Positions 34,427 to 45,259 of a stretch of 64,000 bases of DNA are shown here, one piece after another. Under the pieces are notes generated by a model, which saw only the letters and a list, made by a program, of their open reading frames with translations, ran no database searches and was not told the DNA's origin. How positions within the stretch are numbered: the stretch's first letter is position 1; each line of letters starts with the position of its first letter. The stretch spans positions 124,001-188,000 of the forward strand of contig MARA01000036.1 in assembly GCA_001792895.1 (NCBI GenBank), read 5' to 3'. Position numbers and translations under genes: made by a program. The DNA comes from Lentinus brumalis (taxonomy: Eukaryota; Basidiomycota; Agaricomycetes; Polyporales; Polyporaceae).

Positions 34427-36771
34427 TCACCGCCTACAGCCATGTTTCTCCTTGTGCTCCGGCCAGCCGTCCTTCTGACACGTAGGAGTGCAATAAAACA
34501 CCCGGCCCCCGCACGAACCTATGTAACGCATGTGAACAACCGCACAGCACAGCGAAGCACATGACACACCTCCACACTTCTTGTGAATCCCCACTGCGTT
34601 GCAGACATAGCAAACCTGCCACGGGCCCAGCTGCGCCGTGCGCTTCTCGTCCTCCCAGTCGACGCCCTCGAACAGCCCCCCAGGCACGTCGACGACGAGC
34701 TGCCAGATATCGCCATAGCTCCGAGTCACCTCGGACTTCCCAGCCGGCACCCAGTCCGTGTTCGTGTACCCGCCGAAGAGGTACATCTTGCCTGTTGCAG
34801 CATCTGTCAGGAGCTGACCTTGCGCGCGGTACGTCGGGAAGCTGGGCGTAATGACCTGGCGCCAGCGCGGTGCCGGCGAGGACTGGTCGAGGATGAAGGT
34901 GTCGGAGAAGTAGTGGAAACCGTAGCAGATCCCGAATCTGGCTCGGCATAGAAAGGGAGCGCAGGATTGTACCCGCCGAACATGATGGTCGAGTCGATCT
35001 TTGGGTTCTGTACATTGAGATGAACATGAAGTCCTACGGGCGTGTGCATGAGCATAGACTCACGTAGCAGAGAGACATCTCAGCGCGAGGGCACGGGAAG
35101 TTGCCCGCGACGCGCTCCCGTCGCCACTCCTTCTTCGCGATATTCCACGACCAGCAATCGTCGTACGCGAATCCATTCGGTGAGGCGAACTGCTGACCCT
35201 TCAGCTCCGCCGCCTGTCGGTCCGCCATACCGTAGATGATATAGATCTTCTCCTGCTTCCCGTCCACCCAAGACGCGAGATTCTTCCTCGGGCCCGGCCA
35301 GTCGTGCGTCGGCACCAGTGGCTCAGCGTCGAAGGCCCCGTTGATCCGCGTCCATGTCTTCTTCTCGATATCCAACACGGCGAACCAGTCGCTCCCGATG
35401 TCCCGATCGCATTTGCCCCCGAAGACGTACATCTTCCCGTTCACGATGTGCGTGTCGTAGTCGTACACGAGCGACGACCACGGCCACTCGGCGCGCCCGC
35501 CGCGCGCGTTGAGAAAGTGCGTCTGGATGCGTCCCCAGCGCTCGCGCTCGAGGTCGAAGTAGTCGACCGTGGCGTACCCGCGGAAGAGATACGCTTTGCC
35601 TTTGTAGACCGCCATCTGGCTATTCAGAAACGGGGTGCTGTAGGATGGTAGCTCTCGCCAGCCATTGAGCCTCACAAGGTCGAGACACCAGAGATCCTGG
35701 TATATATCGAAGGTACCGCTGCGCTGGCCGCCACAGACATACAATCGACCTGCAGATGAGTGATCAGCATACGACCCGAACAACCTGCAGATAACATTGC
35801 AGTCTCACTCACTCTTGTAGATGAAGCACGCGTGGGCCATGCGAGACGCGATCTTCGACGCGACCTGGATCTTCAGCTTCTGCCACGCGCCACGCACTTG
35901 CAACGCCGGTTCCGTGACGGATGCGCTCCGGTGGATCGAAGGATCAGGATGGCGCATCTCCGTCGTGGCGTGCCACGTCGAAAGGGGAAGCACCTCCTGC
36001 CGCAGCGCATACTGATCGGTGCGCGACGGCAGGCTCTTGATCAGGTCGTTCCCGAGGTTGCGACAATACGCGGCTGCGCCCGTGTTCCCCAGCTTCAGGA
36101 AGACATCCGAGGCGGTGAGGAGGCCAAGCAGCCGCTGCCGATGGAACTCAAGCACCGGAGGACTGGGGTGATAAGGGTCCCAATCTGGCGAGTGATCAAA
36201 GTCAAGCGACGCGCGAGATGTCGAGGGAACGAAGCCGCGTACCGAATTGAGGGGCGGCTTTGAAACGGGCGTTCTTGTGCAAAACGTCGACTTCCGTGCA
36301 CCAATCCAGTGCCTACAGCACGTCAGTTTCAATTCACAAAGACCATGAAGAGATCTGACCTCGACGAACTTCCCTCTCTCGAACAAGCAACGTGAAGCTC
36401 CGTTGGCGCACGTCATCGCCGTCAGGCAATCGTCCATGGTAAATCTGAGGTACACGGCGCATCGCACTCCACCATCGTTCGTGGCATCAATCGGGACTTT
36501 GAGGTTTGTGCCGAGTAGATGCGCGAACGCCTGCGCAAACTTGTCCCCAGCCCTTCTGAACTTCTTTTCGCGCTCAAGCCCTTCGGCCTCTACAAGCGCA
36601 AGCTTGCATTCCGCTTCGCGGTATCGCCGCTCTAGAAGGGAAGACGATGAGCCTTCAATTTTCCACTGAAAGCCTAAACACACCTTCCATGTCAAGGCGG
36701 CGCAGATACTCTACGAATGCTGCCTCGAGCTGCGGACTGTCGAGCACATCTGAGCTCACCTTTCCTGCCAT
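34427..36771 (-). CDS. Helical-repeat/Kelch protein with C-terminal MYND zinc finger
   Basis: The start at 36771 gives MAGKVSSDVLDSPQLEAAF. A joint 36684/36631 leads into helical, TPR-like sequence (residues ~30-200, e.g. ERRYREAECKLALVEAEG and DDCLTAMTCANGASRCLFER). Kelch repeats follow: GRLYVCGGQRSGTFDIYQDL; GKAYLFRGYATVDYFDLER; GKMYVFGGKCDRD; STIMFGGYNPALP; GKMYLFGGYTNTDW. The C-terminus is a MYND finger, CYVCN...HKKCGGSCGG...YCTPTCQKDGWPEHKEKHGC, completed by splicing out an intron at about 34506-34557. MYND fingers bind proline-rich partners and Kelch propellers also bind proteins, so an adaptor role is likely. Between STIMFGGYNPALP and CYGFHYFSDTFILD the frame slips by one base at about 34930-34934, as if a GGGG run had lost one G. 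Otherwise the model is continuous. Confidence 0.85.
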
Positions 36772-36999
36772 GATGTAGCGCGAGGTGGTCGGATGGTGGT
36801 TGGTGGTTGGTGGTAACAGAAGACGACGCAATTAACATTCTTGTGATGGTCACGTGATGTTCTTTGTCTGTAAAGTCAATCTTCGACGCCGGGCAGGCGC
36901 GAAAAGCGTACGACCAACGTACGTTGAACGTGCGATAATCACAAACAATCAGGAGATTTACGATGCATGATTTAGGTGGGCCATTCGCCTTCCAAAGCG

Positions 37000-38638
37000 T
37001 TATATATACACAACACAAAGTCCGACCTGCATCAGATTGGCCAGTCCCTACGGATACTCGAAGACAGAAGGAACGCTTCTGAGATCTTACCAAGCAAACT
37101 AAACTTCTGTTCCCAGAAAAAACATCGTTGATCAATGCGATGTCATCGACATACTTCTTCAGCTCCTCCAAGCACGCCAAATTTCGCCCCTTGGGGTAGT
37201 GTGGGATTGCAAAGCCGAGGACGAGACGTCGCATCGGGGTGCCCGCTTCCGCGCGAGATCGAAGCATCTCGAGAACCGATTCCTCGTCTGGTGCGTGCAA
37301 CAGAAGGCAGAGCGTGTCGAGGGAGGGGCACGTTATGGACTCTCCAGGAACGACACTCAGAGTCTTGATGACCAGCTTGCTCAAACCCTCTCCCCAACCC
37401 CAAAATAAGAGGCTCGAGGTCGAGACCACCAGCCCACGGACCTTGGCAAGGGTGGGCAGAATGCTGCGAACATCGTCCAGCGCACTGTTAGCTGACAGCC
37501 AAAACTCTTCGATGCCGGCCAATGCAGGTAGGTCCGCAAGGTTGTGTTTGAGCTCGTCGCCGATGCTGGTTCCAGTGCCGTCGCGGTAGAGTCTGATTTT
37601 CGCATTGAACATGTCATGAGGGCCGACAAGCTTGAGCGTAGCAGGTTTTCGTGATTCTTCATCATGAAAAGGCAATGTCAGCTGCACGCGCTTGACCGAC
37701 GTTCCAGGCGGCGACAGAGCCGCTTCGAGGATATGCATATAAGCTGCGTCCAGATGATCGAAGTACCGGTGGCAGGAGACGGGAAGGATGAGACGGGAGA
37801 GGAGGTCACGAGTGAATTCGACCTCGGCGACACGTAGCACGGAAAAGGATATGGCGCGTAGAAGATTGAGTTTCACTGGCGTCGCGGCTGCCAAGCCTTC
37901 CGTCGATGGTGGACAATTCTTGCAATAGGCAACAATGTGCAGCTCTTGTAGCGCAGGGGAGAAGGACAAGAGACGGAGGAGATCCACAGCGTTCCAGTTG
38001 GGTTTCGAGCAGATACGAATGTTGAAGTGCGTGAGAGCGGGAAATCTGTTAGATGGAAGGATGGGGAGAGATCCGAGTTTGAGCGTTTGGAGACGTTCTC
38101 CGCCTCCTCCAAAAAACGATGCGTGTCGCTCCGTCGTGCCAATCCTCTTGCGCGTAACAAGGCTAAAGCCCTGTAACGCCGGCACTGACAGATCACGTAA
38201 GACCGTCAGGTTTTCCCTCGCACATCCGCCCGAGATGTGCAGTTGTCGGATGCGCCCGAGCAGCTTCGTCGTCTCTTCAGGGAAGCCTCCCCTGGAGTAC
38301 AGGTTAACTGGCCCCCTGGTGCAGCGATGGAGGTACCGACTCCCCCAGCCAGGGCCGTCATCGTCGTCGTGGCCGTGCCATATGTTCGACCACAGGGCGG
38401 GCGTACTCAAGATTACGTCCCTCCAGTGTCTGCATACGGCCATCAAGGGAGTAATATTCTTCAGATTTGGAATCTCGACAGACCAGCTGCGGCCCAAGGG
38501 CACGTCGAAGAATGGGATGGTGAAAGGGACGAATGAGAATATATGGACCACGACTTCCGGCGGAAGGCAGTTGAAGGCACAAGACGCGTGTGTATACGGG
38601 CGAGGCACATTCGAGCCGGCTTGCGCCATATTCTGCAC
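37000..38638 (-). CDS. F-box domain protein (Agaricomycete type)
   Basis: Substrate-receptor type protein for SCF ubiquitin ligases. The F-box lies near residues 20-85: FNCLPPEVVVHIFSFVPF, then LMAVCRHWRDVILSTPALW. It is followed by about 400 residues of leucine-rich sequence with LRR-like spacing (LTVLRDLSVPALQGF; LQTLKLGSLP; FPALTHFNIRI; LSFSPALQELHIV; LAGIEEFWLSANSALDDV). It is unrelated in detail to the F-box pair at 26867 and 51732. The open frame continues to 36692 and would overlap the first exon of the Kelch-MYND gene. I favour a donor at about 37094 (GTAAGATCTC) and a short last exon ending TAA at 37000; this end is a guess. MQNMAQ could start at either Met. Confidence 0.7.
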
Positions 38639-39242
38639 GCTATCCCACTGGTATGAACGTGAGATCAGTAAGGTTCGGTCATTTGAGTTAAGTTCCCTAC
38701 CAGCCTCGTGGCCGACACATCGCTGCCGCAGACAAAGAATGTGTCAGGCGCATAGCTTGTCTCAACTCAAGTAATCGGTACTCACTCATCTTCAGGGCTA
38801 CCATCCCGAGGCTCTTTGACAACCGTGTTGGACGAAGACTTCAGGAGAGTGGCATCGAGAGCATCTTCCCCAGCCGTCGGCGACTCAGAGGGCGAGGCGA
38901 GCGTCATCGACAACATAGGTGGCATGGTTCCAACAGTGCAGGAGACGAGTGCCAGGGGAGGACTTCAGAGGAGATGGCGGTACCGCGGTCGTGCCACAGC
39001 AACTTGAACAACCATCACAAAGAGTACCTTTGCCGCTCGCGCAACCCGTCGCGATCACGTGCCAATCCGCCGATGAGGCTGGTCCAGGACTCCAGGTCTA
39101 ATGGAAGGCGACGAAGCTAATCCGAATGCAAATAGATTCCGCCGCGGCGTGTCATGACATGGTAGTACCCGTACAAATCCAATACTGCGCTCCGGCCATT
39201 CGACCGGGAGATCCAGAGAAAAACATAACAAGACTCATTGTA
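38639..39242. other. Intergenic, no supportable gene
   Basis: 604 bp between the F-box start and the stop of the first DUF1996 gene. A 63-codon plus-strand frame (38816-39007) is open but has no support. Confidence 0.5.
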
Positions 39243-41173
39243 CTAGTTCTTCTTGATAAGCGTGAGCCTGTTGGGGCCACCACAGATCTCGTTCGCTACA
39301 TCGCGGCAATCAGTACATAGGGAATACAAACAAAGCAGCAGTGCACTCACAATTTCCTGCGCAGTGGCTCGTGCACTCGTTCCACGTCACCGTGGAGCCC
39401 GACGCCCCGTTCCTCATCTGGTTGTCGCAGTAGCACTCGTCCGAGAACTCGATGCCTGCCAACGAGAACCCCTTCGACGCGCAGAAGCTCGCGCACGACG
39501 CGCGTGTCATGGTAGTACTGGTAGTAGACGCTCCCGTCAGAGCACGGCCGCTGGAGCCCTCCGCGACGCATCCGACCTGCGTCCAACCGGAAGGAAGAGA
39601 TGTTTGAGCAGGAACGAGGGATGGAGTCGGCAGCCCGGGGCAAGTAGGTCGTGGGCCAGTGCCATCCCATAGCGGGTTGCACCCCGGGAGCGCGGTGATG
39701 GGAGAGCCGAAGCCAGTGGCCTCGTCAACGACCTGCGTCTCGAGGACACATGCATCGGCGGATGCCTGATTGATGTTGGCGGCAAGAGGAGGACAATCCC
39801 TGATATCGGCATTGACGTTCGGACAACTGTCAATGGCGTTCTGGAGGAGGTTCACGTCCCAGCCGTTCTGGAAGTCGCCGTGGTGTCCGTAACCGGTGGT
39901 GTCTCCGTTTGCGAGGACGTAGGTGCCGGCGCCCTGGTAGTCGAACTTGTCGACGCTGACAATCATCTCGTAGAACAGGGAGACAAGCTGGACGGGGTGG
40001 CTATCGGGGCAGTCGCCACTGTTGTAGTTCTGGATGGGGTAGGACATGTGCGACTTGTGGTCAGCCGAGTCCAGGTTCTTCCCGTCCCAGCAAGACGGGA
40101 AGAAGACCTGCGCGCGCAGCCCGTCGGGGCAGCTGTGGTCGAAGAAGTTGTTACGTTCGGCCCAGTCTGGGTCGTGATCGTGTGCTCCGCTAAAATCTGG
40201 ACAGACTTTCAGCTTTGGGAACGTTCATCCGTAGTGCGCGAGTTCGACTTACCCTGGCAAACGAAGCTGACGGCTTGATCTGCGAAGCTGGAGGCGTTGT
40301 ATGAACGCCTGTTTGTGTCGCCAGCCAACATCTGCGATCCTGTTAGTTGATAGTGCTGAGGGCGGTCATGGTACGCTGGATAACGCACCCGCAAGCCTGG
40401 CGGGAAGGCTTTGATGGGCGATTTGGTGGGTCCGTTGCGTAACAGATAGTAGACGTTGAAGCTCGTGGCTGTGAAACGGATGTCAACTGTCGGGTCTTGA
40501 CGATCATTCGAGCAAAGCAGCGACGACTAGTCAGGGCATCCACAGCTGGCTCATGGTTGCTCGGCTAAGTCGTTACGCATCGCTGTGACGCAAGAGAATA
40601 ATCACTATCGGCTAATCAAAGTCGATGAGCTCGGGGCATGCCACGCGCGCCGACATCCCATCATAACCGACAGCTCGTGAGCCACGGTGGACGTCGCAAG
40701 GTTTACTGCAACTACAAGGCTAGCAACAGAAATACACGTACGGATTGGAGTGAACACGCCGGTCTGGTGGTCGTGGTGGTACAACTGCGGCTGTTTCGAA
40801 TGTCAACGGTTACGGTAGCACATCAGATAAACCCCATGCGGACATACAGCCCAGTAGTTGCTCTTGTCCGGCTGGACTGGAATGGTGGTACAGTTGCTTC
40901 GCATGAGGTCCGCCGCATCGTAGACGTTCTTGAACCGACTGGCACCCACGATGGAGTGAACGTGAGTGCCGATCTGAACGGTCAAAGTGATGGTTAGAGT
41001 GCGGCGCAGAGGTCGTGAACATCAAGGATGCTTACGGCGTTCGGGGCGACGATGGAGTCGAGGCGAGTAGTGACGATGGGCCGAGTACCGGCGAAGATCC
41101 AGTAGCCTTGTGCGTTCGCGAGGCTGACGAGGGCAGCGAGGAGGACAAGCTTCGAGAAGGATTTCAAGGACAT
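39243..41173 (-). CDS. Secreted DUF1996 protein with one WSC domain (tandem copy 1)
   Basis: Signal peptide MSLKSFSKLVLLAALVSLANA, then QGYWIFAGTRPIVTTRLD, the usual start of DUF1996 (PF09362). Successive exons give HVHSIVGASRFKNVYDAAD; PQLYHHDHQTGVFTP; FNVYYLLRNGPTKSPIKAFP; DTNRRSYNASSFADQA. A large exon (SGAHDHDPDWAERNNFFDHS...CWDGKNLDS...HKSHMSYP) continues through GYGHHGDFQNGWD. A C-terminal WSC domain (about 90 residues, SGWTQVGCVAEGSSGRALTG...CYCDNQ) is finished by a small last exon, NEICGGPNRLTLIKKN, stop at 39243. WSC domains bind cell-wall polysaccharide; the catalytic role of DUF1996 is unproven. The protein is probably secreted and wall- or substrate-associated. A tandem paralogue lies upstream and a third copy at 57507. 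Confidence 0.9.
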
Positions 41174-41244
41174 CGTGTTCGCTCTGGCAGATGGTTTTTG
41201 AGAACAGAGGCGAGCCTGGAGGACGAGAGGAAACATGCGTGGTC

Positions 41245-41251
41245 TTTTATA
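41245..41251 (-). promoter_or_regulatory. TATA box of DUF1996-WSC copy 1
   Basis: TATAAAA on the minus strand, about 75 bp upstream of the ATG at 41173. Copy 2 has a similar element at nearly the same distance. Confidence 0.65.
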
Positions 41252-41442
41252 TGTAGTGTCGAAGCGTTTCGGTATTCTGAGCTCGCATGTGCGTCGAATG
41301 TGCGTACCCACCCAACGTGAGCATGACCATACATCCGAAGCACAAGCGACGCCCACCGGGTGAGGGCCATGCGTGCCGGTACCGGCTGCCTTCTTGATGG
41401 AAGTGAATGAACGAGTCCCATGTGCCGCACGAAGATCTAGAG

Positions 41443-41515
41443 GGACAATATTTCGGAACCAGGTAGTCAGAGGAGTCGTACGTTGGGAGGCCTTGGACAT
41501 ATACGTCCTCTTGCC
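41443..41515 (-). promoter_or_regulatory. Upstream block shared with DUF1996 copy 2
   Basis: This block and 44664-44757 share the ordered strings GGAACC, GTCAGAGG, CGTA and TTGGGA, then a CCT[T/C]GGACAT element, and both end near CTACCTCT/TTGCCTCT. Both lie about 250-345 bp upstream of their ATG. The similarity could be a residue of the duplication or a conserved regulatory region. Confidence 0.5.
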
Positions 41516-42447
41516 TCTATCCCCTGCGGCGAACGCGTCAATGAGACATAAGACCAAGGCTGCAGATCGCAACTTAGGGCTAGCTCACCCGTAAGTTGTT
41601 AGTTGACATATGTGATCCCATACGAATTGAAACATCCTGCCTGAAGGGTCGACTCGACTATCTTCAACTCGACCCAAGGCTGGCTTGATAGCTCCTCTCG
41701 GACTAGCCGTATGTACTTTCCCGAAGAGCTATTGAGCTTGCTTGAGAATCACCATCGCATAACTTGGAATGGCACTATATCGCAAGCGACTCAGCAAAAT
41801 GATCATGATCAGATTGGTAGACGCAAAAGGAGCTTCTTGTAACCAGCTGCTGCAGAGCGTATGTACGCATGCCATACATTCAAAATTCTGGTGGCGATGC
41901 AGTTTGGCGGAACCGCGGTGTCAACATCATGAGGGCCAAGTCACAGGGAACACCACCATGGGAATGCTGTCATGAGAACACTATCATGGGGGCTGGCCGC
42001 TGCAAGCCAAGAAGAGGATGCACTCAGTATACGATGGATCGTCGCGGGCATGCCAAGCACTTCGCGATGAGCGAGCGCAACATCCACGAGGTCACAACTT
42101 CCGAGCAGCAACGCGCTGATGCAGTACTTGTCCGTGACCTGGCAGTCTGTGGTGATTGTGCCCGGACACTCCGATCGGCGAAGTCACAAGCCGCATCCTC
42201 CATTCGAACGGGGAACAGCGTTGTAAACTTACGAGCGGGCACCGCGGCCGCAATCCGCTTCTTCAAGGTCATTAGGGTTGAGCGGAAGGGCCTGTTGTGC
42301 GGGTCGACATAACAGAATCAATATATTCCGTGCGAGAGATATGAAGAGGACATCGATCGACTTCAGAGACGCAGAAGCACTCACGACAAGACAAGAACAT
42401 AGCAAGGATTACGCTCATCATCTATGGAGGTGTCCAACTAACTCGCG

Positions 42448-44414
42448 CTAGTTGAGCGTGAGAAGGGTAAGCCTCATAGGGCCGCCGCAGATCTCGTTAG
42501 CTGGGCAGAACAGGAAGGTCAACAATCATGTTCGAAAATGAATACTAGCACTCACAATTGCCTGCGCAGCGATTGGTGCACTCATTCCAAGTCACCGTGG
42601 ACTTGGATGCCCCGTTCCTCATCTGGTTGTCGCAGTAGCACTCGTCCGAGAACTCGACCCCGGCCAACGCGAATCCCTTCGATGCACAGAAGCTCGCGCA
42701 CGCCGCACGAGTCATCGTGGGACTAGTCGTTGACGCTCCCGTCAGGGCTCGGCCGTTCGTGCCTTCTGCGATGCATCCAACCTCTGTCCAGCCAGTCGGA
42801 AGAGGAGTCTGAGCGGGGATGAGGGGAGGGGTGCTCAGTCCGGAGCAAGTGGGCCGCGGGCCCGTTCCATCCCAGAGCGGGTTGCATCCCGGGAGCACCT
42901 TGAGGGGAGACGAGAACCCGGTGTCTTCGGCGACGACTTGAGTCTCGAGAACGCATGCGTCCGCGGAAGCCTGGTTGAAGTTGGCGGCGAGGGGTGGACA
43001 GTCCATGACGTTAGCGACAACATCCGTACACTGATCGATGGCGTCCTGCAGGAGGTCGCCCTCCCAACCGTTCTGGAAGTCAGCGTGATGGCCGTAACCT
43101 GTAGTGTCTCCATTCGCGAGGACCCAAGTGCCAGGCCCCCAGAAGTCGAACTTGTCGACGGTGGTCATCATCTCATAAAACAGAGAGATGAGCTGGACGG
43201 GGTGGGTATCGGGACAATCACCACCGTTGAAGTTCTGAATGGGGTAGGACATATGGGACTTGTGGTCTGCTGAGTCCAGGTTCACGCCATCCCAGCAGGA
43301 CGGGAAGAAGACCTGTGCGCGCATCCCATCGGGGCAGTTGTGGTCGAAGAAGTTCGGCCGCTCGGCCCAGTCCGGATCATTGTCGTGAGCCCCGCTGAAA
43401 TCTGCGCACACGATCAGCGCTGGTAATGTTGAACAAGACGTCTGTGCTGACCTTGGCAGACAAAGGTTATCGCTTGGTCAGCATGGCTGGAGGAGTTGTA
43501 CGATCGCCTGTTCGTGTCCCCGGCTATCATCTACGAGGGATAGAAAGAAAGATACTCAGTGCACGTTCGTATCGTATACGGGAGGATGTCTACGTACGCG
43601 CAGACCGTCGGGGAAGGCTTTGATTGGCTGCTTAGAGGGCCCATTCCTCATCAAATAGTAGATGTTGAAGGTTGCGGCTGTATCGATGACGTCAGTATAT
43701 CGGCATTCAAGCATGTCAAGACTCAAGCTTCAAGGATGGAGAGCGGCGGCGTGGATGTATATGATAACATCAACGTCGTAAGACGAGGACGTAGTTGGCA
43801 GCGTGGGATAGGCTGCATGTTAACGGACTAACCACTGCCCACTACTGCCCTGCAGTACCGGCATCTCACGCGGCTCCACAACGCGCAGCGGTGTGAATTG
43901 TCCACTCTCGATAACCGCTCAAGTAGGCGCGCGAGGATGGCTCGCCACGGAAACAGCATCTCTGCGATCCGAAAGAGGAGAGGAGGGACACGTACGGATT
44001 GGGGTGAGAGCGCCCGTGTTCTGATCCTGGTGGTACAGTTGTGGCTGAATCGGTGTTAGCAAGCATCAGTCGGATGCACGGAGGAGAGGACATACCGCCC
44101 AGTAGTTGCTCTTATCGGGTTGAACGGGGATGGTCGTGCAGTTGCTCTGCAGTAGATCGGCCGGATCGTAGACGTCCTTGAAGCGACTGGCACCCACGAC
44201 GGAGTGAACATGACTCGAAACCTAGGCAGCACATCCGACGGTCAGCTTGTATGGCAAGATAGCTATTGAATGCGCTCACGGAGCCCGGGCTGATGACTGG
44301 GTCGAGGCGAGTAGTCACGATAGGTCGACTCCCGCCAAAGATCCAATACTGGGCGTTGGCGGCGCCGAGCACGGAGGCGAGCAGGACGAGCTTAGAGAGA
44401 GCTGAGAAGGCCAT
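42448..44414 (-). CDS. Secreted DUF1996 protein with one WSC domain (tandem copy 2)
   Basis: Same architecture as copy 1. Signal peptide MAFSALSKLVLLASVLGAANA is followed by QYWIFGGSRPIVTTRLDPV. Then come the HVHSVVGASRFKDVYDPADL exon, the main DUF1996 exon (FSGAHDNDPDWAERPNFFDH; VFFPSCWDGVNLDSADHKSH; DTTGYGHHADFQNGWEGDL) and a WSC domain (GWTEVGCIAEGTNGRALTG...FSDECYCDNQMRNGAS). The small last exon NEICGGPMRLTLLTLN gives the stop at 42448. I use the ATG at 44414, because the upstream in-frame Met would put a basic stretch before the signal peptide. Exon boundaries coincide with copy 1, so the pair is a recent tandem duplication. It is probably secreted and wall- or carbohydrate-associated. 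Confidence 0.9.
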
Positions 44415-44476
44415 GGGATGCGGTTTGCGGAGGCTGCTTGAGACAAGACTGCAGACCAGAGGCGACATGACGAGGG

Positions 44477-44484
44477 CCTTTATA
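44477..44484 (-). promoter_or_regulatory. TATA box of DUF1996-WSC copy 2
   Basis: TATAAAGG on the minus strand, about 65 bp upstream of the ATG at 44414. Confidence 0.65.
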
Positions 44485-44663
44485 CTGCAGACGTCTGTCG
44501 TCCATAGAGGTCCAATCCTGCGGTCCTTGGTAATAAAAATTTGACAACGACGTCAGCGCATTTCGAAAGGTATAAACAACTGACTCTCACAGTGAACGAC
44601 ATGAACTTAGTACATGGCGGTTCGCCGTCGGAGGCAATAGGCGAGAGAGAGCCATGTGCGACC

Positions 44664-44757
44664 TCGAAGAGATGACATTCTTGGGAACCCTTGTCGTCAG
44701 AGGTGAACGTAAGGTTTCGTACATTGGGAAGACCTCGGACATTTTTGTCGCACTACC
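44664..44757 (-). promoter_or_regulatory. Upstream block shared with DUF1996 copy 1
   Basis: Counterpart of 41443-41515 (same ordered strings, same distance from the ATG), somewhat diverged by small insertions. Confidence 0.5.
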
Positions 44758-45259
44758 TCTCGCCTATTGAGAAGAATCAAGATGTCATTAAGACAAACTG
44801 GAAGAAGCACCCCAGAATTTTACTCACCTGGATACCTTGATAAGTGGACCATGCGAGCCCAAAGTTGACCATGCATCTCAGCAAGGGGGATCCCTTGACG
44901 AGATTCAGCCATCTCGCGCAACCAGTAGCATGGATGGAATAAGCAGCCAACAACATCAATGTTAAGTATGCACCTCCGTGGCACATAGACCAACCGTCTG
45001 TTCACGTTCACGCGACACAGACACAGACATGAACATCCTCCGCGGTTCACCGCGGTAGATGCGCTATCAGCAAAATGTACATCGCTGAACCCACGCACCG
45101 AGTCTGCCAAATGTTCGCCTTTTCCCAGTCCGCCGCCAGGTCCGCAGTCCATAATTGCAAGCTCTCAAAATTTCGAGCAGTGACGTACTGATACAGCCTA
45201 CGCGTCCCGAGGCTATTGGCCAGCAGCGGCCACGGGGCAGGCGACTTCATCCCGCCGTT

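Larger units (their letters stand above)
41174..42447. other. Spacer between tandem DUF1996 genes
   Basis: 1.27 kb. It holds the promoter of copy 1 (TATA and shared block listed separately), then about 0.9 kb with only weak frames, including a 147-codon plus-strand frame ending at 42312 that I do not support. Confidence 0.5.
44415..45259. other. Intergenic, promoter of DUF1996 copy 2
   Basis: 845 bp including the TATA box and the shared upstream block. Minus-strand frames at 44777-44986 and 45047-45250 are membrane-protein-like in composition, but they lie directly in the 3' flank of the dehydrogenase gene and are not supported. Confidence 0.5.

Noticed and set aside
41869..42312. 147-codon plus-strand frame between the tandem DUF1996 genes
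   Set aside because: No homology, no promoter and non-biased codons; an overlapping minus frame is just as plausible.
45047..45250. 67-codon minus-strand frame beginning 9 bp after the dehydrogenase stop, plus a hydrophobic frame at 44777-44986
   Set aside because: Lies in the expected 3' flank, codon usage is unlike neighbours, and no splice joint makes a convincing membrane protein.
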